Shown here one piece after another: positions 39,801 to 51,800 of a stretch of DNA of 64,000 nucleotides (positions are counted from its first letter, which is position 1; every line of letters starts with the position of its first letter). The notes under the pieces were generated by a model that was not told where the DNA came from, did no database searches, and saw nothing but the letters and a program-made list of their open reading frames with translations. Source of the stretch: Nemertoderma westbladi (lineage: Eukaryota > Xenacoelomorpha > Nemertodermatida > Nemertodermatidae); the NCBI GenBank assembly GCA_032718475.1, contig JAUCBJ010001516.1:1-64000 (forward strand), given 5' to 3'. Made by a program: the position numbers and the translations under genes.

Positions 39801-42800
39801 TCAATCAAATACCAATCGAGTGGGGCCTAAAGAAACTAAAGAAAGCCTTTGTCCAAGGAAGGGTTAAGTCACTGTTAAGGTATGAGAATAGGTTGAGAAC
39901 AAAAGTATTATCTAAAATGCTTATTAGATGATGAGTGGAGTAAAAACAATTACATTTGAGGATTATGGGTTAGAAGTAGAAATTCAGTTGATCTGGATGA
40001 CAAATCCCGTGAAATGTTGTAATAACAGTTTATCTACTAAAAGATATACAAGTGCTTCAGACAATTTAAGAATCTGAGATAAATAACTTCAACATTTTGA
40101 GTTATGAGGTGCGGGAAGAAACTCTCCAAACACTGAATCGTACAGAACAAGGTATCAATTGAAACAGGGTATCAATTGAAACTGATATAGATCAGAATAT
40201 GATATTTTCATTAACTGGGGAAGATAGGCCCTTGATCTCTGGAACTGGGGACTGAGGCACAGTGTGCCTGAAATCGAATCTTGGGACTTGAAAATGCCCA
40301 GGCAAAAGGAGACTATTTCTAGCATCAGTTTTCTGCGCTGTATTCAAAATAAGAAAAACGAAAATATTTTATAGAGCCCTTCGGGATTTATTTACTGAAT
40401 ATTTAATTATTTAACTATTATTAGTAATAGTATTATAAATTTATTTAACTGAAAATGCCCCGACAAAGTGAGACCATTTCTAGGATCAGTTTTCTGCGCT
40501 GAATTCAAAAAAAAGAAAAACAATAATATTTTATGGAGCCCTTCGGGATTTATTTACTAATATTTATTTATTTAACTAATATTAGTAATAGTATTATAAA
40601 TTTATGTAACTGAAAATGCCCAGACAAAGTGAGACAATTTCTAGGATCAGTTTTCTGCGCTGAATTAAAAAAAAAGAAAAACTAAATTATTTTATGGAAC
40701 CCTTCACGATTTATTTACTGAATATATAATTAATTAACTAATATTGATAATAATAGTAGGCCTACGGGTATGAATTTATTTAACTACGAGTGTCCGGCCA
40801 TAATATTCGGCTACCATATATGAGTCAAATATATCAAATCAACTGGACTGTCACTACATTTACACCAGATTACTTCGTAGTTTTGATGAGGAAGGATACA
40901 GCTTGATCAAGTGGAAGAGAAATGAAAGAAACAATGTTCAATTCAAAATAGTAAACAAGCCGTATATGGTATATATATATATATATATACTAGCCGTAAC
41001 AGGCCAAATAGCGACTACGCTAGACGTGCTTAGAGTTATACTCAGTAACGGCCTGCAATGTTCCTCAGTGTTCGCATTGTGCCAATCTCTACTAGATTAG
41101 ACCGGTGTGACTCACACCAACAACAAGGAAAACTAGCACCATGAGCCATAAACCCAACGATGATATTTGCAAGCTTTAGATCACAGGCAATAAATGGAGA
41201 TGGTGATAGCTTGGCAAATGTAGGCGATAGATCAAGCTTAAGCCAAATCTTTAGAAGATTCGTGTAGCTTTCCTGTACGTCTGGGGCAGTAAAGAGAATA
41301 ATTATTCTTTTTACACCACTTTCCAACCGATTCTTTGCAGCAACTCCATCAGTATAATAATGTCGATGAGTTTTTTCAGTGTTGCTGGCAGAAATCGAAG
41401 AGTTTGGAATTGACACCAAACTTAAACACAATTTCAATGCAATGCAATGCGCGATCTGCAATGAGCGATCAAAGCTTTCCTGCTGTTGGATTATATACTG
41501 CACCAGGGTCTCTGTATTGGTGCAAAAAACTGCACTCCTTGGAGATGTCTAAAATTTATTACCATTTGCTTCCTTTGCTATAAAATTCATGACCTGAACA
41601 TCGAAAAATTGGTCCAGTTGATGATTAGTTTTTTGCAAGTTTTCCCTTAAATGTGGCTCTATAACACATCTATTATCTGTAGACTAGACGTATCAACTTG
41701 TTGGAACTCAGATTTAAATCAACCTGTATTTGAGACATATCCTCGGTAGTAAACAAGGTACGCTTAGCTGTCGAGCACTGACTAACTTCCTCTGTACCTT
41801 CTAGTCGACGTTTCAATCCAACTTCAATATGCAAAGGTCAACCACCGTAACTTTTACTCAAGTTTAATTGCGAAGTGGATGCAGAATTATCATCAGTTGC
41901 CTGGTTTATTAGATTCCTAGTAAGCTTTTCTTTGGTCGAGGGTGTTGATGCAAGTTCAGCTAAATTAGCAACTCGAGTTGACTGGTTACATGTATGAATC
42001 AAACCGGGTCCTACTGTTGAAAAGCAGAAACTGCACAACTTAATTGGTTTTGGTGCACTTCCAGCAATATCTGTGACAGGGATAGGCCCAATTTGTTGTT
42101 TAGATGGAGGGTGACCCCGTCGATCATGTGGAGAAGGGTCGGTTGGAAGCCTTTCCACTCCACCGAGGGCAGATATTCTCGCTGCCTTGCAAACAAGACA
42201 TAAACATTCTCCGCCGACGTTTGAAAAGTGCGATGCCCTTGTTATCGGCCTGTTAAGAAGTGAGTGGTCGAAAAGTTTTATTTTACGCATAAACTTTTCC
42301 TTGGAATAGTCCTGGAGCGCAGTACGACACATTGAGCATATAGATGTCGGCAAACGATCATCGTTGGAACTGTAACCTTCCTTCATAACGAACAATCGTA
42401 TTAGTTCCTCGTGTTTTTCGTTAATCTTCCGCATTTCTTTCGTTTTACCGAAACATAAAGCACAAATTGCATTCCGGGCATATTCATGGCTTCTAACCTG
42501 TTTAGGCATTATATTCTGCCAGTAAGAAACAAATTAAATTAATTTACAGTAATGAAGAGGTACCAGAAATAACGGTATATCACAGAACTTGTAATTCAGA
42601 ACATTGATTCAGTATTTGATTTGAATTTCCCTCTCCATTCTGCAAATTTTTAGAATGGAGAGGGAAATTCAAATCGAATTTAATCGACCATTCCATGCTG
42701 GAATTTTAGTCCTGTTACTTTGCAAAGTAATTTAACTAGAATTAAAGAAAAGCAAAGTAACAGGACTAAAATTCCAGCATGGAATGGTCGATTAAATTAA

Positions 42801-45800
42801 ATTATAAATTATATTATTAGATTATATTATTATATTTTGATTTTATTTTTATGTCTATATATTCGCCTGTTTATGTTTGCGTAAATGTAGAATTTACCTA
42901 AATTCGGTAATATTACATAACTAATATTAAAAGTAACTAATAATATTAAGTTATTACGAACGGTCAGTGTAGAAAAGCTGAAAATACTTCCAGTGTACTA
43001 ACTATGTATGGTAGCTGCTCCATATAGCTTATTATGACCTGACATTTATAGTTAAATAAATTTTTAACAATAATTATTATTAATTTTAGTTAATTAATTA
43101 AATAATTTATTAAATAAATGCTGAAGGGCTCCGTAAAATTTTTTCGTTTTTCTTTTTTTGAAATCAGCTCAGAAAACTGACACTAGAAATGGTCTCACTT
43201 TGTCTGGGCATTTTCAGTTAAATAAATTTATAATATTAGTATTAATATTGGTTAATTAATTAAATATTCAGTAAATAAATCCTGAAGGGCTCCGTAAAAT
43301 TTTTTAATTTTTCTTGTTTTGAAATCAGCTCAGAAAACTGACCCTAGAAATGGTCTCACTTTGTCTGGGCATTTTCAGTTAAATAAATTTATAATATTAA
43401 TATTAATATTGGTTAATTAATTAAATATTCAGTAAATAAATCCCGAAGGGCTCCATAAAATATTTTCGTTTTTCTTATTTTGAATTCAGCGCAGAAAACT
43501 GATCCTAGAAGTAGGATTCGATTTCAGGCACACTGTGGAGGGGTGTCACACTACTGCCAGATAACTCGAGACCTCAGATGATTAAGGATGTAAGTGTACT
43601 GGTCTGGTACGCAGTAGTGGAGTCAGTAGGAACGTCAAAATGTGGTGTGGTGATTGCACCGAATATTTTATATGTGTATCACTGAATATTATAATTATAA
43701 TATTTATACATTGAACTAACTGAACGTTATTCTTATCTTATACAGACATTCCTATACCGTATTAAATAGAGGACGGACAGTAGTGTTGAATCCAGGTTAT
43801 TACCCAATGGAGGACGCTCTAACTCCACTGACTCTAAACACCGCATCTTCATTGCACAGATGGAAACTTACAGTAAGTAATATGGTATCATGCAAATTAG
43901 TATTAGGCCCTACTAAAATTACTTAGTAAAAATACTCAAAATTAATTAATACTGTCAGTTATTATTACTAGAACGCCATCAAGATGGCTTTAAACGAACC
44001 TGTCTTACACAGACTCCAAGAAACAGATGGGATTGGAAGATGCAAACCAAGAATGACTTGCATCAACCAAAAAACTGCCTCCCATCTAATGTAATACACA
44101 TTCGCCTAGGCAAACAAATCATAATCACAATTACTACGATGATGTGTGAAATGGTATCCATATCCGCAACCTGAGAAACGGCCCAAAAGAGCAGTTTATT
44201 CTGCGGAGGGGTCTTTTCTGTATTAGATAAATAAAATAAAGAACACTATAATTACAGTATTTATACCTGATACATTCTCAGTTAGCCTAATAAAAACATC
44301 GGAGCAACCAATATAATGTACATGTACAAGCATCCTATGAAAGTTTGTGAAATGTTCCCTTAAGTCTACCCAACAGCCGTTGGTACCCGGCTGGCAGCCA
44401 CCCTGGTTCAGTTTTATGGTTTTGTTAGTTTAATCGACAGCTGTTGTAAACGTCCCAGATATACAAAACCTACTAAGCCTTTGCATTACAATTGACCTTA
44501 GCCTAAGTTGATGACAGTATTATAACGATGACAATTAGGCCCTATAGATACATACGATATATAAATGATGTACTGCTTGACATTACACTAACTGGCTGAA
44601 TAGAGATAGAACTATAATAATACGTTTGGCATTCTGTCAGATTTCAGTAGTAAGTAACCTCATAATAATTGCTAAATATCAATCACCTGAAAAACATTTC
44701 AAGCAAGGGAGTTGTGGGTATTTAATTTCGCGTTCAATAATGTTGAAAATATGCAAATATTTCGAATATCGCACTTCGAATCGTTCCCAACTTTTTTATT
44801 CAACAACTAGACAACAATTGATAAATACTTGCGTTTACAATTTTACAATGCATGCAAGTGGTTTCAAGCCATTTGGTGAACATACATAGTGACATAGTGA
44901 TATAGGTAAATATATATATCCATCGTGTTTTTGCCGGCCTCAGCTTTAGACAAAAACTACCCAGTCTAAAGACAGGTTCGTTATTATGAAACCTTAAAAC
45001 TACATTTTGTTATTGTACGAGTATACTAGCAATGCAGATTTAAGTGAATGTTGGCAGCGTCTCTCACATGCAATCCACACTCCCCACAGTGGCAGTGGGC
45101 CAGAACTAAAGAAATGTGACAAAAATTCAATTAAATAAAAAATATCCTATGAAATGCTTCAAAATTTTGTCCCCCCCCCCCCCCCCCCCCTAGAAATGTT
45201 TTTGACAACGCTGAATTCAATGATATTGGTCCCCAATTCACAATTTATTTTTTTGTCATTTAAGACAAAAAAGTGCCATTTGTCACACATATGGCCCAAT
45301 TGAAACAAGAAGGGGAACCACAAAAATCGCAACATAGACGATTAACCATGATGATGATTTCAATCAAACTGTTCTTTGTATACCCTCGAAACAGGAAAAG
45401 GGCCCCCTGGACTGACAACAAAATTCAGAAGTGCCGAAATGACCTTCATAAGGCGCAGAAAGTGTCCCGGCTCAAACAGACTACAGCAGCCAAGAATGCA
45501 GTTAAGGCTGCATCTAGGTCCCTGAACAGGCAGTATTCTGCTAATCTACAGGAGCTAATAAACCAACAGGTTGATGCCATCAATGATGCTGACGACAGCA
45601 GGCAATCATCCCAGGCATGGAAATCGATCAATCTGCTTACTGGGCGGAAAAGACAACCAACCACCAAGGTTAAGGCTGAATCACCAGCCGATCGCCTCAA
45701 TGGTTGGAAAGCCCACTTTGAAAAGCTCCTCAATAATGACAGGGTATTGCCTGATAACTTTATAGAAGTAAAGGTGTCTGAGTCTGTACTCCCAGATATT

Positions 45801-48800
45801 CCCATTGGCGATATCTCCTTTGCAGAAGTGAAGGCTGCTGCAAAGAGCATTAAGTCCAATCGTGCCAGTGGAGTAGATGGTGTTCCCCCTGAGGTCTTTA
45901 AAATACCTGAGTGTTTAAAGCTCATCTATCCCATCATAGTAGACATGTACCGAACAACAAGAGTCCCACAAGAAATGAAAACAAATAAGTTGGTGCCAGT
46001 TCCCAAGAAGGGCAACCTAACACTCTATGGTTCTTTTCGGGGAATCTCATTATTCTCGATTGCTGCAAAGCTATACAATAGGATTCTATTAAATCGCATC
46101 AGGGATCCCATTGAGAGACTGCTCCGTGGAAATCAGAATGGGTTCCGTAAAGGTCGTGGGACCATGGAGCCCATTTTGGCACTTGAAGGATAAATGAAGA
46201 GTTATCAAAAAAGAAAGACAGGCATCTGGCTGTTATCTTTGTTGACTTCTTCAAGGCCTTTGATTCAGTCTCTCGCTCACGTATGTTCAGCATACTTTCA
46301 TTATATGGGATTCCTGATGAAATTATTGCAGCAATCAGATCAGTATATGATGGTTCAACAACATTTGTGTCTACTGTTGACGGTGACACAGAACCATTTG
46401 AAGTGTTAGGGGGCGTCCTCCAAGGAGACACACTTGCACCATTCTTGTTCATTATTGTGGTTGACTATGTTCTACGCATGTCCTTAGATCATTATAATGA
46501 TGATGGGGTGATGATAACTCCACCTACTGGCTCCAGAAGTCGAGGAAATCCTGCCAAGTACCTAACTGATCTAGACTTTGCTGATGACTTAGGAGTACTC
46601 TCAGAATCATTAGAGGGAGCCCAACGGCTCCTCAGCTCATTAGAACATGCGACTTCTAGTGTTGGTCTTTTTATTAACTCCAGAAAGACCAAAATTCTGA
46701 CAGTTAACTTTGAAAGTCCTCAGCAAGTCTCTGATCGGATGAGCATAAGCTCAAAGGATGGTATGCTTGAGCATGTGGACGACTTCTGTTACCTGGGATC
46801 ATGGATCCGGAAGTCAGGTGAGGACCTTCGAATACGTAAGGGAAAGGCATGGGCAGCCTTGAATAGGCTTTCCAGGATTTGGAAGTCACCGAGAATTAAT
46901 CGGAAACTTAAGGTCCGATTATTTAGAGCAGCAGTAGTTCCAGTACTCCTCTACGGGAGTCCATGCTGGGCTCTAACTGCTGAGGACACTAAATCTCTGG
47001 ATGGCACATTCACAAGAATGCTACGCCGGGTTCATTGTGTCAAGTACAATGCACACATCTCCAACCAGACACTATATAATATAACATTGGAGGTGTCTCA
47101 TTGGTTCCCCCAAGCTTGACACTAGAACAAAATCGCCTCTGCTTTGCAGGACATTGCTTTCGCCGTGAGGACCAGCCAGTGCATAATCTTGTACTTTGGC
47201 AGCCTCATGGAGTGAATAAGCATGGTGGACAGCCCATGACTTTCATGAGACGCATCTTAAAGGACACTGGCCTTAAAGATGCGGATGATCTAGCAAATGT
47301 CATGGGTGATAGGGAGTTGTGGCGGTGCAATTTTGTTGACAAGCCGGCACAGCATTCTTAAAAATGCAGCTGCAATGCAGCATGCCGATCCTAGTAGTAG
47401 TAGTCCCCAATTATTATTGTGCTATTTTCGTCATAGTGTCATTTGGCATACAAATGGGACAATTGAAACACTAATATATGGTGCTACAGGCACTCACACA
47501 ATGACCCCTGACACTAGTGGGATTGACATACCGACCATGGACAGGAGGGCCAGAAACTCTAACCCCTAACACTGGATTAGCAGACTCATCGGCCCCAGAT
47601 ACTGGAGGCACTGACACACTGACCCCAGACACTGGATATATGGAGATAGCGAGCCGGACACTGGATGGATATATATACATATTGACCTCTGACATTAAAA
47701 AGATTCACCTACTGACCCCGAACACAGGATTTTCTAACATACTGGTCTCAGACATTGGAGAACCCGAAACACTGTCACCAGACACTGGGGGATCAGACAC
47801 ACTGGCACCATACGCCGGAGGGTCTGACGGCGGTCCCAGATACTATTATAGACCAGATACTATTGGGGCCGACGTACTGCCGACGATTGACTCTTTATTA
47901 ACGGACGCACTGACGACGCGAGATATCGGAGGGACAGACAAGCTGACTCCAGACACTGGCAGTGACGACACACCGACCCTATTGACACCCAACGAAGTCG
48001 AATGTTCAGCGATGGCTTTACTACCACGATGGGGCCCTGTTAAGTACTGTGGTTGCAAAATGAATGCATCACCCTAATCACCCGCATCATGCATGCTTTG
48101 TAAGATGTAGATACATTTTTACTACCTTGTTTTAAGCGACTTCAGTAAATCTGTATAAGCATTAGGCCTATAGGAACCAGCAGTAAGCAATAAGCACAAA
48201 AGATTTGACAGGTATTCTACTCCAAGTGGTAGTCTAGCCATTGTTAAGATTGTACAATTTTAATTAAGGTATACCCCCCTCAGGTAAAATTTTCAAATTG
48301 TTGTTTCTTTATTTCACCTAGAGCAGAATTTAATGAGGATTACAAATCTGAAAACCGCTTAGTGAGACCTCTTTCAGTTCTCGAGTTATCACTGTTTTTC
48401 CGTATGACGGTCTGTCCGTCAAATTGTAAGAAAGACAGAAGACCGACAGACAGACAGATAGACTAGATTCCACCAAAAATTAAAACTGACATCGGAAATG
48501 AAATCAGCGACCCCGAAAACCCCCGTAATGAACATTTTAGCTCGTTGGTGTGCATCCTTCGTGCCAGAAATAATTAACCAACCAGAACACAGACAGCCAA
48601 TTTTGGCGGGACGGTTTAAACTTTGAAGGGCATTTTCTCGGAATGACATTTTTCATTTTCAAATTACTACTCCTCCGTCATTTTTCAACCAATTTTCTTC
48701 GTTTATGGCTCATTCGAACGAGCTTTGGAAGCTCTTTAAAAGTTATCTTATGGAATTTTGATAAATATTACCATTTTTTCTAATTAGCCATTTTTAATTA

Positions 48801-51800
48801 AAAATATGATAATTAATTAATTAAATTAATTAATTAAAATAAAATTGGCTAATTAAAAATTCTATAAGATAACTTTTGTAGAGTCGATCACGCTGAGTCC
48901 AAAAAAGTTGGTTTCAAGAAATTTGGACCAAAATTGAGGGACTAGTAGCAATTTTAGTGAAATCTTTAATTCCGCCGCCAGCCGCTAGGGGGAGGCTACA
49001 AATTTTCAAATTTTACTATAAAGGCTATTTGGCCTTCCATACAGTGGTTGACCATGACAAAATAGCAATATTATCATTTAACACTAATTGACAGCCATTT
49101 TAAAAAAAGGTTCATGGGGGGGTATACCCCCCCCCCCCTTAAATAGCTATGAGCTAATGTATTAGGTCCGCCAGCAGGGTCTACAAAAATAATTAATATA
49201 ATTATAATATAAAATAAATTTAAATGAGATAGGAGTATATTAATATAATAAATAAAAATTGTATATAAAATTAAATATACAGATGCACCGACCCAGCATC
49301 CCACCACCAATCAGAACAATACAATTAAGACAAGCCAATTAAACATACAAATAAAAATGGTGCACCGTGGATTAATACCGGTCTGCGAGTTCATTCCCCC
49401 GCAGACCCGCACCATCACCAAAGCCCAGCGCCCTCCAGGGACCCCGGCCACCATGCAGACAGAGGGAGTTAGAACGGAGGAGCGCAAACTGAAGCCGCCA
49501 CCGAACTCCCCCGAGAATGCAGGCTAGGCCACGTTCCTGCATCCCCTGCCGTCAAGCCACAAGGGTCTCAGCGAGGTGGCTGATGAAGATATCAGTTTCC
49601 TTGCACCACACCCTGTCGGTGGTTCCAACAAGGGGGGTGAAGGAGAACCTTCTATCCTAGTGCACCTTCTTGGCTCAGACTCTCTGCTCGAGGACAGAGT
49701 CTAAGGACCAGTGAGCATATGAGGGGCATCAGCGTTTACAATCGCGATATCGAACGACGCAACCTTCTGCTCAGTCCAGACTCCCCTCGCCAGGAGATCA
49801 GCCCTAACTCCCCCCACCTCGCGGCTCCTTCTGTCCAGGTAGCCGGTGCACAGCGTGACTTCATGCTGTACACATGAACCACCAAAGGCAGAAGCAATGA
49901 GGTTCCCAAAGACCTCATGGACCTCATAGTGCCACTTTATGATCAGGCCACCCTACTTACAGTTCAGGGCGTGGGTTGTCGAAAACGGCTCCCCACACCC
50001 CTCACACTTCGCCGGGAGGCGGGGCTGCTTGGTCAGTCGGCCTCTGGGGCCAGGTCGGTGTTATCTACCATGGAGGGCTGCATCGACAGCCACCCACCCG
50101 TCTTGTGGGCACCATACGGTCCACAGTACGGCGCCTTTCGGCAGGGACAGCAGACTCAATCGCTGCCTTATAGGCAGCGTCCTGGGTGACGCGACTAGTA
50201 GCCAACGCGGAGGCGAGTCAGGCGGAGTGGTCAGCAACATTGAGGGGGCTGCCCATCGTCAGCGCCTCGACCACCCCAACAGTCCCAGATAGAGATGCCT
50301 CCCTAGCATGATCCCTCCGCATCAGGGGGTCCCGGATCCCGATCCCCCCATGGCGGACAGGGAGGAGGACCAGCTCCTCGTCCACTGTTCTGGGGGAAGT
50401 CCCAAAGATGGCCGGGATGAAGCGACGCAACAGTTCAGTGCGGATCAGCGCCAGATCCTCATCCCTAGTCTCCACCACCCGAAGCAGGTAGTCCCACTCC
50501 ACCTGGACGCAGCGGGACATACCGGTATGGGCGGTCTGTGGGTACTCCGCAGCCACCTCGGAGAGCTGAACGATACTCGTAACCCACCCCGCCACCTTCT
50601 ACGCTATGAACTCCCGCAGTACCCGGGAGTCCCCCACGTAACCGCCGAGGAAACAGTGGCCGGATACGATCCGGACTCCCCGAACACCTCCGTCGCCATC
50701 CTCTCAAACTCTGGTTTCACAACCAGGTAGCTCTTTGTGGACTCGGGTTTGTAGCCAACTCTGGTCCACGGTGGTACAGCTCCTCCCACCATTCCCACAC
50801 TCCCGCGACGGACCCCGCTGATAAGGCATCATCCACGTACCAGCACTGCTTTTGCCAGCAGGTGGTACTTCCAGGTGGCGGGTCGCCGGGTAGGGGGTTG
50901 CCGGATGGCAGGTTTCTGGATGGCAGGTCTCTGGGTGGCGTGTCGCCGGGTGGCGGAACCGCAGGTGGCGGGTGGCAGGGTTGCGGGTCACTAGGCGGCG
51001 GGTCGCCAGGTGGCGGGTATCCAGATGGCGGGTCGTTGGATGGCGGGCCTCTGGGTGGCAGATCGCAGGATGGCGGGTCACTGGGTGTCGGGTGGCAGGG
51101 TTGGGGGTCGCTAGACAGAGGGCCGCCAGATGGCAGGTTTCTGGATGGCGGGTCGTCAGGTGGCGGGTCACCGGTTGGCGGGTTGCAGGGTGGCGGATCG
51201 CTAGGGTGCGTCAGAGGGGTATTGCCGACTTCCCTCAGTGAACGGACCATGGGGAGAGTCCCACAGCTGTAGCCCAGCATGGCGGCTGGGTTGCCCTGCG
51301 TATATCCCTCCCTACTCCACAGTGGTTTGCTAGACCCCTGTAGGTAGAGCGCTGCGTGGCCGTTATATGCGTTATACAGGTATCGGGAGCACTGGTGCAA
51401 GTGAACGCGCGCATTCCACAGGGCCACAGTGTGACTCAGGCTGTTGAAGGCATTGGCGGCGTCGATGAGGAGCATACATTCTGTTGAGTTCTGCTCGAAC
51501 ATCGTCGACATTGCGTGGACTGCCCCTTCAATACCAGCCTTTACTCCCGCACAGAGTTGGTCCGCCCCACACTCAGTTATAAAGTCCATTTTAGTGGCAG
51601 ATGTGAGGCAGTTAGATGTGAGCCGGTAGAGGACTTCCCCGATCCCAATCGGCCGGACGCCGGGTTCCTTGTCTAAAGCGGCGAGGCAGCACGCTCGGAG
51701 CGCCCGGATCTCCCCCCACAGGACAACCAAGTTGGTGAGGCGTCGAGCCAAGCCGGCGACAGCCTCGCGGAGGCGGGAGCTGTGCGCCTCATAGCGGGTG

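Larger units (their letters stand above)
40258..43537 (-). mobile_element. Chapaev-like fold-back DNA transposon with RAG1-N-like gene
   Basis: 3280 bp flanked by GAGG at 40254-40257 and 43538-43541, a 4-bp target duplication. The first 23 bases of both ends are perfect inverted repeats starting CACAGTGTGCCTGAAAT. The arms then continue as about three diverged units of ~180 bp on each side in opposite orientation (GAAAATGCCCAGACAAAG, TTTTCTGCGCTGAATTC, GGAGCCCTTCGGGATT). The interior has a minus-strand Cys-rich protein and part of a transposase core, both broken. Four-base duplications and CAC ends fit Chapaev (family knowledge). Non-autonomous now. Confidence 0.82.

Noticed and set aside
47517-48077. 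186-codon gene of TLTPDTGG repeats
   Set aside because: Minisatellite with unit length a multiple of three; no domain, no splice or start support.
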